Source of the DNA: Alligator mississippiensis
Lineage: Eukaryota; Chordata; Crocodylia; Alligatoridae
Reading direction: 5' to 3'
DNA: 64,000 nt
NCBI RefSeq assembly: GCF_030867095.1
Contig: NC_081832.1
Coordinates: forward strand, 60,559,444 to 60,623,443
The notes beneath the pieces were generated by a model. It ran no database searches and was not told the DNA's origin. It saw only the letters and a program-made list of their open reading frames with translations. Of this stretch, positions 22,401 through 50,990 are shown one piece after another. Position numbers and translations under genes: made by a program. Within the stretch, counting starts at the first letter, position 1. Each line of letters begins with the position of its first letter.

Positions 22401-25400
22401 GGAGGTGATACTTCCCCTCTATCGGGCGCTGGTCAGACCGCAGTTGGAGTACTGCGTGCAATTCTGGGCACCGCACTTCAAGAAGGATGCGGATAACCTG
22501 GAGAGGGTCCAGAGAAGGGCCACTCGTATGGTCAAGGGCCTGCAGACCAAGCCCTACGAGGAGAGACTAGAGAAACTGGACCTTTTCAGCCTCCGCAAGA
22601 GAAGGTTGAGAGGCGACCTTGTGGCTGCCTATAAGTTCATCACGGGGGCACAGAAGGGAATTGGTGAGGATTTATTCACCAAGGCACCCCCGGGGGTTAC
22701 AAGAAACAATGGCCACAAGCTAGCAGAGAGCAGATTTAGACTGGACATTAGGAAGAACTTCTTCACAGTTCGAGTGGCCAAGGTCTGGAACGGGCTCCCA
22801 AGGGAGGTGGTGCTCTCCCCTACCCTGGGGGTCTTCAAGAGGAGGTTAGACGAGTATGTAGATGGGGTCATCTAGACCCAGCACTCTTTCCTGCATATGC
22901 AGGGGGTCGGACTTGATGATCTATTGAGGTCCCTTCCGACCCTAACATCTATGAATATCACTTCAGAGATATTTGTAGGCACAGCAGAGTGCAATATTAT
23001 GGGGGTATGTCGGCTGGTGACCATACACTAGAGTGCACTCAAGCTAGCTGACCCATCTATATTTGTGGACTTCAGCCACTGAATGCTGAAGACAAGGAAG
23101 GAAACGTATACAGGATACCCTTGCCATTCGTGGAGGATACGTTCCGGAGATCCCCACGAATGGCGAAATCCATGAATACTGACAGGGCTCCCTGTCAGAC
23201 CCCACAGCTGCTCTCTGCTCCCCCCCACATTGTTCACGGTGCTCCCCCACAGCGCTTGGGGACTGACCCCTTTCCCCCCTGAGCTTCCAGGGGAGAAGAT
23301 GCCACCGCCACCTCCCTCCATGTCCCCGGCGCTCACTCTCTACCCGCCTCCCACCTCTGCCCTCCTCTGCAAATATTTGAGTCCGTGAACCTGAAGTTCA
23401 TGAATAGCGAGGGTTTCCTGCATATACAATTTTTCCCAGTTCCCCAGCTCTGCTCCTCCTCACAGATGGACTGACTCACTAGCTGGCTGTCTCCATACTT
23501 GCACCCCTGTTTCCCTTAGCCTGTTGATCTTCCCAGGGCATCTCTTAGGTACCTGGTACATTCCTTTCCTAAATGAGCCCAATAATGAACAACTTGTTCC
23601 ACACAGCAATACCTGCTAGACCAGGGATGGGCAATTATTTCAGGTGGAGGGCCGCTTACTGAGTTTTGGCAAGCCATTGAAGGCCGCATGACAGGCAGTC
23701 AGGGGCAGATAAATATTAATTTTCTAATTTTTTTAGGGGCCCCACGGGCTGGATAGAATGGCCTGACAGGTCGCATCTGGCCTGTGGGCCACATTTTGCC
23801 AACCCCTGTGCTAGACACTGCCTGGCCTCCAGTTCCAGCCACACAAAGGTCAGTTACAAGCCCTGCACTTCAGGGAATCACACATACTGTGTGGGTATCC
23901 TGCAAGGGAACCTAGTTGAGCCTCAGAGTCTAGAGACAACAGCTGAATTTGTTAAGCTAGAAAAATAGCCTGCCCTGGCAGAGACAGAGGAGCTGAATTT
24001 GTCCCAACTGGAAGCTGCCACCTCACTAAGAAACCTCAGCTGAACATGGTGGCAATAAGCAGGAATCCTAAGGGCAAATGCAAAGCAAATACTGACCTCA
24101 GAATTGAAATGACAGAACTAGTAAGCCAAGGAACTGGATTAAGCTGTACAAAGATCAGCTGAGTACAAAGAGTTTGGCCTAACACTGCAACTCCCAAAAA
24201 AGAATTAAAAGTCAATCAAGTTACAAGATATTCAGTCTTCAGTATTCAGAAACAGTCTTCTTCCAGGCCACAAAGGCCAGGTACAGACATTACACTTCTA
24301 TTGGCACAAGTGATCGGAAACTGATCTATATCCATAATGGAACAGAATGGCACACACAACTGGTCTATAGCTGTAACAGAACAGAAGTCTGGCATGCAAA
24401 ACCTGGTTTAAAATGGCAGAACCCGGTCTAAGATTTGAACCACTCCCCTGCCCCACCAAAGGGCGAACGTGTGTTCTGTTTGCTACTGAATTAAACTACG
24501 CCACTTACAGAAAACCATGTAACCGAGATCAATTCTGCCTCAGGCTTTTTGAATGTCTGTAACTAGCCAAAGAGTTCTGGTCAGAAGCCAGGCCCAAGCT
24601 TCAAGCCCATCTTCCTCTCCTTGCCAGCCTACATGGGATTTGGAGTTTTGAGACAAGTCCTATGAGGCTTTTTCCATTCAGAAAGCACCTTGACAACTGT
24701 TAAACAAGAAAGCCTTGCTACACATTCTTGGAAGGGCTTTAATATCCCTTTTAGTCAAGGTTTATTGACATGGTAACTAAGAGCTTCACACTAACTTCAA
24801 AGACCACCAAACTTAACTCCTTCCTCTTCCTTACTCAGCAGGCCCCTTCTGCCACATTTTGTTTGTTACAGTCACAAGCTCAATGACAGATATCCAGAAT
24901 CTCCCTCATTTCTCCCAAACCATCTGCATATCAATACCTGCTAATTAGGTGATTTTAGCACCAGCAATGCACCTATCTGCCTTTGTCCCAAAATACACAC
25001 CCAGAAAACACCCCAGGAAAAGCTACTGCTGAGTGCTTGCTCTGTGGGGAAGTTTCTTGCATACCAATTTTAACATAAGGACACAAGAATATACTGCTTG
25101 TCTATACTAGGTTGTTTTCCAAACCTCCCCCCACCCAAAACCCACTGATGCAGCCCCCTCCTCGAAAGTGCCAGCAAGCTTTTGAGTGGAACTCAAGCTT
25201 GGGTGTTTCCAAGATACCTGCTGCTGAAGTATGCCAGTCAAATCTCTCTATGCCAATGGCGGCTCATCTCTGAGACATAAAAAGTGAAACAATATGAAGC
25301 TTAGATATGTTCATGACAGAATCTTCCATGGAAGAATGAGCTGAATAAGCTGATGGGGGTCCCATTTCCTTCATTAAACTTTTCTTCTACAAAACAGGGT

Positions 25401-28327
25401 ACTGCAGGTGGCTTAAAAATGAACCAGCACAGAAAACAAGTTAGGCTCTGTTCTCCCTGTGTAACTTTAAAAAAGAAATCTCTCTAGAATAAACAATTGC
25501 TATTTTTTTCCAGAATTACTTCAGCTAAGTCTACTTACTCTGTTAGTATAATTGTTTAGATACACAATGTGGGGTTTACTGGTTAATTCAGCTACAGAGT
25601 TTACTTTAGTCCAGGGGTAGGAGACAGAGCAGTTTTGGTTTCAATACAGATTACTGGAATTAGAACATACAAACCATTAATCATATGGTTTGTTATGCAA
25701 GCCTCTCAACTGTAAGGGTAGGAGAAACTTGTGAGCGAGTTTCTGTCTGTCACTGGGGACTATCCCATTAAAGATAAAAATCTAAAATTGCCACAACCAT
25801 GAACTCAGTCACAAGACTGCCAATAGTACATTATTGTGGGATTAAAAGATGCAAATGCAAAGCTGTTAATTACAGGTTGTTCTATAAAGAGATGGTTACA
25901 TTTGCTGACCTGTTAACACAGTTATCTCCCAAAATCATGAGACATAAATGGAAGAGGAAACCATTAACCCACCATGCACGCATGTGCATGCATGAGAAAG
26001 ATCAGTTGCAATAACAGCCTTTGGCTGTTAAATGATTTTATTTACAGAACTTCACTGAGGAACGTTAAACAGGCTGGAAAATAGCCTTGAAATACAGCCA
26101 AGGGAACAAGCTTCCCTACACCCTCACCACCATAGAGCCTGGCAGCTCAGACACCTGCAGTTTGCAGAAGCTACACAGATAAGTTTAGCAATCATTTACC
26201 TGGAGGAAGCAGAGCTTACTGAGTTGTTTCCGGCTGCATGCGACTCATGCTTCATATATGTACATATTTGTGTGTGCACTCAAGCAAAAGGGGAATGAAC
26301 GAGCAAGTGGCGAAGTCAGAGGGACCTGCCTACGTGAAGCAGAGAGCTGTCTGCATGGATTCCTTTCCCAGCTAGTGAAAAAGAAGCCAAGTCACAAAAC
26401 ACACCCACCCCCAGCCTATAAATTTCCCCAGATATCACATGCTGTTGGACTAGCCTGCCTCATACTGCAGACAAGAAACCACAGCCCTCTCACAGAATCA
26501 GGGTTAAAAGGGATTTACTAAGAACTACCATGTAGAACTGGACATAGAGGAAGAAGCAAAGGAGGCAGCTTTTTCCTAAGAGATGCGATCAGCACTTCAC
26601 CAAGAGAATGGAGAGTGATCTACTGCAGATGGTATAATGCACACAGATCATACAGATATGGATTTGCTGTAACTGCCTTTACAACACTGAGAAATTGCAT
26701 GGGAGGTGGCTGGGAAATTCCCTAGTGAGGGAAGTGGAGAAGTCTCCAAGGGTGTGAACAGGTTACACACCTGAGCTAAGGAGGAAAAAGACATGAGAGC
26801 CAGTGTCAGAAAGAGGCAGATACAAGGGGGTTGGAATGAAATACAGAACTTTATCCATGTAGTGTAAATGACATATCCTTAAAACCTTTCATTGCTTCAA
26901 GTCAAATAAGTCTGAGATGAGCCACACAGCATTGTCACTCCTACAACATCCTCAGGCTCCCTGAGCCCCTTTCCAAACACCCAATACACCTGGGTCACCT
27001 CTCCAATGCTCCTCTTGGGTGCCAGGAGGTTATCCCTCTTCTCTCCATTATATACCCCAAGACTGTCCTGCAAAGTCCCACAGGCACACACTCCAGTCTG
27101 AATGATAACTTCTATAATGGGATCACCCACCCATCGGTCATCATTATTGGCACGATACAGCCTGCAGAAGTTGGACAGCCAAGTATTTGCACGTAAGGGC
27201 TGGTTTCACAGTGGCCTGATCATCCATCATGAGCTACCCATTAGCAGTTATTCGGTCACCTACAGACCAATGGAGCTCGGTGTTCCCTATGTGAGCTGAC
27301 ATATATGGTGGGACAAGGATACTTTTCAAGTATATAAAGCACGAGTGAGGGGGAAGACATCCGAACCCAACTGCTTTTTTAAAAGTAAGCCATAAAAGCA
27401 GCAGCCCCACCTATGCTTCTGGATCTCTCTATGTCACTGTGCTTTACTCCTCTCCCCACTTCCCCTTATCGCAGTACTCTAGAGCCAACCCTGCTTTGGC
27501 CATAACTAACCAAAGGAGCGGTTTCTAGTCGCCAGCTGCTTCTTCGCAGCCTTTACTCCTTAAAGGGAGGTAGGAACCACGGAGAACGGACATTTTGCCC
27601 AGCCCAAGTTAAGCCCGTCTCTGACCACCTAACACCCAGCGAGACAACCGCTCCAAACAGACACGCTGTACAACCACATCCAGTTCTCGCTGGACACCAA
27701 ACCCAAAACGCGCATTAAGAGGACATTAGTCCACGCATGTGCCGGGTAAAGCGGCAACCCTGACGCTACCCGACAGGCAGGGAAGCTTTTACGAGCGCTC
27801 GCTGGCTTGCAAAGAGGCATCGAGCAGCTCGTGGAGGGCAGGGGCAGAGCCGGGCTGGCGGCATTAGCGGGGGGTTCATCTCCTCCGGCACCGGCTCCCT
27901 TGCGCTGGGCTGATGGAAATCTGTTCCCAGGACAAGCACTTTCTGTTAGGCTGGGGGGAGCCAACGTTTTTGGCAGTTGTGCTGCAGCGACAGCCCCAAA
28001 CCCTCCGAGTGTCGCTACATCCCCTGCCCAATCCATTGCTCTGCTTTCTCCCCTTCTCCCCACATTCCCTGCCCGACCCATTGCTCTGCCTCCACCCTGC
28101 CCCATCCATTGCTCTGCTTTCTCCCCTCGCCCCATCCGTTGCCCTTTCTCCCCGTGTCCTGCACTCCCTGCCCGATCCATTGCTCTGCCTCCTCCTCTCG
28201 CTCCTGCCCGATCCGTTGCTCTGCCTTCCGCTCCTCGCCCCCCCCCCTACCTGCAGGGCCGCCGGGCACGCAGCGCGAAGAGCGGGCTGAGAAGCCGCGG
28301 TGCCGCCCGCACGGAGCCACCCGCCAT
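15401..28327 (-). CDS. GRPEL2: Mitochondrial GrpE-like nucleotide exchange factor 2, complete, four exons
   Basis: The product exchanges ADP for ATP on mitochondrial Hsp70 (mortalin) in the matrix and so drives preprotein import and folding. Exons 28251-28327, 20284-20440, 19190-19271 and 15401-15756 join in frame to 223 residues (human 225). Residues 1 to about 35 are Arg/Ala/Leu-rich without acidic residues, a matrix-targeting presequence. An acidic linker follows, then the long GrpE helix (LEEQVRDLTERYRKALADSE, NVRRRTQKFVEDAKLFG). The C-terminal beta-wing holds KYDPYDHEIVCHVP and DGYKLHGRTIRHALVGVAVE. Ser88 aligns with human Cys87, the reported redox thiol switch. GRPEL2 rather than GRPEL1 is supported by the end GVAVESQA and by its place between PCYOX1L and AFAP1L1. 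Confidence 0.95.
15757..19189 (-). other. GRPEL2 intron 3
   Basis: 3.4 kb with no further coding exon recognised. It holds a T run at about 16971-16987 and a large imperfect inverted duplication at 17285-18000. Confidence 0.8.
17285..18000. repeat. Large imperfect foldback repeat in GRPEL2 intron 3
   Basis: The sequence at about 17285-17660 aligns with the reverse complement of about 17690-18000. Matching landmarks in both arms are CATAAGTGAT, CAGCCTGG, GGCATGGGCAG, GGACCTGG, GTGAGGAGT, CTGCCCTCACCT and CCATGGCT. By eye the arms are roughly 65-75% similar. Both are GC-rich, unlike the flanks. The family is unknown; an old palindromic DNA element is likely. Confidence 0.65.
19190..19271 (-). 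CDS. GRPEL2: GRPEL2 exon 3, dimer helix with Ser in place of the redox Cys
   Basis: 82 bases with acceptor TACATGCAG|GAACG and donor CTGTTTG|GTAAGC. It encodes ERYRKALADSENVRRRTQ and KFVEDAKLF. The codon for Ser88 lies here. Confidence 0.96.
19272..20283 (-). other. GRPEL2 intron 2
   Basis: About 1 kb, with no coding sequence. It contains the GT/GC/CA repeat at 19415-19493, 144 bases upstream of exon 3 on the transcript. Confidence 0.8.
19415..19493. repeat. 79-base alternating GT/GC/CA repeat
   Basis: About 24 GT units pass into GCGCGCACGCGCGC and then CA units. Purine-pyrimidine alternation is unbroken over about 79 bases, and the two ends are complementary. It is therefore a candidate for both Z-DNA and hairpin formation. 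On the GRPEL2 pre-mRNA it reads mainly as CA repeats. Confidence 0.92.
20284..20440 (-). CDS. GRPEL2: GRPEL2 exon 2
   Basis: 157 bases with acceptor CATGTTTCAG|AGGTT and donor CTAACG|GTGAGT. It encodes the end of the presequence, a Cys- and acid-rich linker and the start of the GrpE helix (KAIKLEEQVRDLT). Arg26 is split across the exon 1-2 junction. Confidence 0.95.
21038..22958 (+). mobile_element. CR1 LINE, 5'-truncated, reverse transcriptase frame open
   Basis: An uninterrupted frame of 609 codons (21046-22875) runs from just after the endonuclease region to the natural end of CR1 ORF2. Reverse transcriptase blocks include [74 protein letters not shown] and KFADDTKLW, the last holding the FADD active site. 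After the stop comes the CR1 3' end (GGTCGGACTTGATGATCTAT, TGAGGTCCCTTCCGACCCTA, ATCTATGAAT). It lies antisense in GRPEL2 intron 1. The lack of stops suggests a fairly young copy, but with no 5' end or endonuclease it cannot be autonomous. Confidence 0.95.
23111..23420. mobile_element. pogo/Tigger-like MITE
   Basis: The left end CAGGATACCCTTGCCATTCG matches the reverse complement of the right end (CAGGAAACCCTCGCTATTCA) over about 28 bases with a few differences. TATA precedes the left end and CATATA follows the right, consistent with a TA target site. No transposase frame is visible, so it is non-autonomous. Confidence 0.7.
23622..23808. mobile_element. hAT-type MITE with perfect 8-base target duplication
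   Basis: It begins CAGGGATGGGCAATTATTT and ends TTTTGCCAACCCCTG, the CAGGGGTGGGCAA type of hAT terminal repeat. TGCTAGAC flanks it exactly on both sides (23614-23621 and 23809-23816). At 187 bases it is non-autonomous. A second copy in the opposite orientation is at 48784-48967. Confidence 0.92.
28020..28240. repeat. Degenerate minisatellite beside the GRPEL2 exon 1 donor
   Basis: Six copies of a unit like TGCCCGATCCATTGCTCTGC, with C/T-rich spacers, start near 28024, 28070, 28098, 28128, 28169 and 28204. On the GRPEL2 transcript it is purine-rich and starts about 10 bases after the donor at 28250. Confidence 0.85.
28251..28327 (-). CDS. GRPEL2: GRPEL2 exon 1, mitochondrial presequence
   Basis: It runs from ATG at 28327 to the donor CCCTGCAG|GTAGGG. 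It gives 25 codons plus two bases (MAGGSVRAAPRLLSPLFALR and on), an Arg-rich presequence without Asp or Glu. The ATG lies in a strong CpG island. Confidence 0.9.
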
Positions 28328-28333
28328 GCTCCG

Positions 28334-28533
28334 ACTACACCTCCCACCTCCCGCCTCCCGCCCCGCTCGGCACCGCAGCTCCCATGAGCCCCCGCGCCAC
28401 GGTCGGGGAGGGACTACGACTCCCAGCAACCCCCTCGCCTCGCTACGGAAGGGGGTGGGGCCGCGTGGGACTGCGACTCCCAGCAGCCCCCGCGCCACAG
28501 TGAAGCAGGCCGGAGCTGGGACTAGAACTCCCA
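28334..28533. promoter_or_regulatory. Tandem ACTAYRNNNCCCR (SBS/ZNF143-type) motifs
   Basis: ACTACACCTCCCA at 28334-28346 and ACTACGACTCCCA at 28413-28425 fit the ACTAYRNNNCCCR promoter consensus exactly. ACTGCGACTCCCA at 28470-28482 and ACTAGAACTCCCA at 28521-28533 each miss by one base. A weaker ACCGCAGCTCCCA is at 28372-28384. All are on the + strand, spaced 38-57 bases. Part of the flank repeats too (CAGCCCCCGCGCCAC), so the site grew by local duplication. The first copy is 6 bases upstream of the start codon. Confidence 0.75.
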
Positions 28534-28940
28534 GCAGGCACCGCGGGGAGGGGCGGGGCGTGCGGTCTGCATCGCCTCCGAGTGACCGGTCATTAGGTCT
28601 ACGCTCGTCTGGGCTTGGCTCTGCCCGTGTTGCGTCATAGAGGGGGTGGCGGTCGTGGCCGGGCTCGAGGGTGCGAGCTGCGCGGAGTCGCGGCCACGGG
28701 GGAGGAGGCTCGTGGCAGCCTTGCACCTCGCACCACGTTTTTAGGGCAGCACAAAGGCGACGTCCCTTCCCGCCCTCGGTCTGTGCAGCCCCCGCCGCGC
28801 TCTGTGCGGAGACGCTGCCCCACTGTCCATGAAGCAGAGCTGCCCTGTCTCGCATCCTTTTTCCACCAGCACCCGCGGCTTCCAGACCCCAGGCCGAGGC
28901 GATGCTCAGCCACGTTAGCACCAGGCTGGTCACGGGGGGG

Positions 28941-30606
28941 GGGGGGGTGAAGCCCACTCGCGTTAGCGGCCCCGTGTGCCCCATTGCAGCGTGGGCCTGC
29001 CCCGAAGCCAGCCGGCGCTCTGGCAGGCGAGGGCGTGGAGGAGGGTGGCCGGGTGGGGAGTGCCACCCTGGGTGAGCGTGAGAGAAGCAATTGCTCCTTC
29101 AGCTGCAGTGCTGGCACCAGCCGAGGGTGTAACCGGGAGCAGCCTGGCAGCCGTGCTGTCGTGTAAGTGTCTGAGCAGCTTTTAAAGAACGACAAGGCAG
29201 ACGGTTCCCAAGAGTAGTGACATTAGTATTTACAATCACGGACGGCTCCCACAGACTGGCTCGTTGCAGGACGGCAGGACAGCAGCGCTTTCCCTCTCAC
29301 CCCTCTGCACTCCCAACACACGCACTAACATTAATCAAGACTATTTTCTCCCCCTTCCCCTCAGCATCTTGCTCTTCTTTATTCCCCTTTCTCTGTCCCT
29401 TCTCCATTTTGGCTATACCCTCCAAATAACAATGCATCCTAATCTACGTACAGTACAGAGGAAGCACCGCTGGCCAAAAATACCGTAGTCTCCATTTCCC
29501 TCTCAGCTCTGCATCTGATACTGGCTCGAGGGAGAGAGAACATGGCTGTCTTCACCCTGGTTGCTTATACTCTCTCCCAGATACTTGGCAAGGCCCCAGC
29601 TGGTTGCTAGCCATTTGTTTTCTAGTGTTGGCACTTGAGCTCTGGTTCATCCTCAGCTGATCCCTGCTCTTTGCACCCAAAAAGACTGTGGTCACTTTTG
29701 AAAGTGTCAGCCACAGAGGACTGCACAGCCTCTACCCTCCCAGTGCTACCGAGCTTACTTGGTATCAGAAATGTCAAAAGAAAACCAAAGCACTTGAGAA
29801 GCTGCTGTTTGGCTGAGAGCACCCCAATAAGCCACTGACTAGGTATCTGGAACCCAACACAGTGCACAGGAGAAGTGCCAAGGTGAGTGTCACCTTCCTC
29901 TAGGGCCTCTGGACTAGACTGTTGCCAGAGGCAAGGCACATGCTCTCAGATCCAGTTTGGCACAAGGCAAGACCAGACACTAAGTATGTCAGTGGTCTGG
30001 TTTGGTTTGGTCTGGTCTGGTCTAGCAGAGCAGGGTCTAACATAGCATTGACTCCCAGGAACTTCCATTTCATGCCTGTGATGAAAGCTCATAGCACCCC
30101 CTGGCTGAAGTATCCTGCTGACCCATGCTTGACAGATGGCAAAAAATGGAGGCACGTGATGTAAAGCACAGACCCACTGACAGAATCTGGACGATAATCC
30201 AGCAGCTCTGGCTGCCAGCTACCTGCACTGTCCACTAATTCTCACTCCCTGCTCCAGTTTGTTATTTGCCAAGGAGGAAACACATCCTTCAGGAGGCCTG
30301 GTGTTCCAGTCCTGTTCAAGGTGCTCCTTCCTCAGAGACGGGTATTCCAGCAGCATGCGAATCTTAACGTTGAAAGATTTCCCCCCTCCCCGCCCTTTCC
30401 CCCCTCCCACTCCCCTCCTCCCCAGCAGTTCTGTCATCATCTTGTTTGCTTGCCAGACGTCAGTGCAATTGGAGGGTGGGCACTTCTCCTTGCACTTCTC
30501 CCCAGCACCCTTTTCCAAGGACCTTGGGGTAGAGGGGCTTGTGGCTCTTCAGTATGTCCCAGTGTCCAGTGGGTTCTTGGCAGGCTGTGAGGGCTTGCTG
30601 CCCTGC
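28941..30606 (-). other. AFAP1L1 3' UTR and GRPEL2 upstream DNA
   Basis: No coding exon was recognised here. A likely AFAP1L1 poly(A) signal is at 29378-29383. A short (GGTTT/GGTCT)n tract lies near 29993-30025. Confidence 0.5.
29378..29383 (-). terminator. Candidate AFAP1L1 polyadenylation signal
   Basis: AATAAA on the minus strand, about 1.2 kb past the AFAP1L1 stop and before the GRPEL2 CpG island. It is the only exact hexamer I noticed in that interval. Confidence 0.4.
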
Positions 30607-49672
<19,066 letters not shown>

Positions 49673-49725
49673 TCACCAAGAGATGGAGGGAAGGATAAAA
49701 CAAAAGAGTCTCAGGAGCATACAGT

Positions 49726-50841
49726 ATTTCATAGATTTCATAGACATTAGGGCTGGAAGGGACCTCGGAAGATCAGAGTCCAGCCCCCTGCCCCAGGGGC
49801 AGGAAGTCAGCTGGGGTCATAAGATCCCAGCAAGGTAAACATCCAAATGTCTCTTGAAGGTGTTCAAAGCAGGTGCTTGAACCACCTCCGATGGCAGGCT
49901 ATTCCAGACCTTGGGGGCTCGGACAGTAAAGAAATTCTTCCTTATGTCCAGCCTGAAATGGTCTTGCAGGAGTTTATAATCATTAGACCTTGTCATCCCT
50001 TGGGGCGCTCTGGTGAACAAATGTTCCCCCAGATCCTGGTGGACACCACTGATAAACTTATAGGTGGCCATCAGATCACCCCTGAGCCTGCGCTTTTCCA
50101 GGCTGAAGAGTCCCACAGCTCTCAGCCTGTCGTCGTAAGGTTTCTTTACCTGACTCTGATCGTGCACGTGGTTCTTCTCTGCACCCTCTCAAGCTTCTCC
50201 ACATCCTTTTTGAATTGTAGAGCCCAAAACTCGACACAGTACTCCAGCTGTGGCCTCACCAAGGTTGAGTACAATGGGAGAATGATGTCCCCAGATTTGC
50301 TTGAGAAGCATCTATGGATGTAAGCCAGCGTTTTGCTCACTTTACTAGTCGCAGCATCGCATTGAAGGCTCATGTTCATTTTGTGGTCAATCATGACCCC
50401 CAAGTCCCTTTCATCTGTAGTGCTAGCCAGCGTAGCATTGCCAAGCCTATAAGGATGCTGCAGGTTTTTCTTCCCAAGGTGGAGAACCTTGTATTTTTTG
50501 GTGTTAAACACCATCAGGTTCTCGTCTGCCCACTTCCTGAGCCTGTCAAGGTCAGCCTGGATCGCCCTCCTGTCCTCAAGTATGGATACTTTACCCCAAA
50601 GTTTGGTATCGTCGGCGAACTTGGCCAGTCCACTTCTGACTCTAAGGTCCACACCATTAATGAAGATGTTGAACAATACAGGTCCAAGGACAGAGCCTTG
50701 AGGGACCCCACTCATCACAGGGCACCAAAACAATTGGCTTCCGTCAACCACCACTCTCTGGGTCCGACCACAGAGCCAGTTCCCTAGCCAGTGGATTATG
50801 GCCGCAGTTGGCCAATTTTGCCAAGAGATGATCATGGGATA
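49726..50841 (-). mobile_element. CR1 LINE, 5'-truncated
   Basis: On the minus strand it reads [73 protein letters not shown] and a C-terminus ending DVYLAGIL. The 3' end is TTCCAGCCCTAATGTCTATG with the ATG-rich tail. At the 5' side KLANCG- and VSHD-like text in another frame shows that it begins near 50841. A few frame changes are present. Confidence 0.92.
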
Positions 50842-50990
50842 CCAGCTGGCAGGCACTTCTGGGTAATCTGGAGTACTTGATTGGCTGCTCGGCCACTGCT
50901 CAGCCACCTGATTGGCTGCTCGGCCACCGCGGGAAAATTCAAACCGCTGGCCTTAAAAAGCCTAGGAGACTCAGCGCCTCCTCTCCCTCC
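50842..50990 (+). promoter_or_regulatory. Promoter-like segment between two divergent CR1 5' ends
   Basis: The word TGATTGGCTGCTCGGCCAC occurs twice (about 50879-50897 and 50910-50928), giving two inverted CCAAT boxes. A TTAAAAAG box follows at about 50955, then CTCAGCGCCTCCTCTCC. The spacing looks like a pol II core promoter reading rightward into the CR1. It could be a fragment of another element, such as an old LTR, or unique host DNA. The role is inferred only. Confidence 0.4.

Larger units (their letters stand above)
20441..28250 (-). other. GRPEL2 intron 1
   Basis: A 7.8 kb intron rich in inserted elements: a CR1 at 21038-22958, a pogo-like MITE at 23111-23420, a hAT MITE at 23622-23808 and a minisatellite at 28020-28240. 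From 23817 to about 28000 I recognised no exon and no confidently named repeat. Confidence 0.75.
28240..29180 (-). promoter_or_regulatory. CpG-island promoter of GRPEL2
   Basis: G+C and CpG are high from exon 1 to about 850 bases upstream. It includes a tandem motif series (28334-28533), an ETS-like GGAAG near 28446, a CRE-like TGCGTCA near 28631 and a G run at about 28936-28947. No TATA box is apparent. Similar dense promoters are often bidirectional, but I see no gene starting on the + strand. Confidence 0.75.

Noticed and set aside
26897-27130. 77-codon minus-strand open frame in GRPEL2 intron 1
   Set aside because: No recognisable domain, no splice context fitting GRPEL2, and a length expected by chance; possibly part of an old unclassified repeat.
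27807-28640. 277-codon open frame on the + strand across GRPEL2 exon 1
   Set aside because: It translates the minisatellite, CpG island and motif series; composition and repeats, not a protein family, explain it.
30219-30518. Open frame near the AFAP1L1 3' end as an extra exon
   Set aside because: The conserved end EWEMKQT and TAA at 30607 already close the protein; the frame lies in the 3' UTR.
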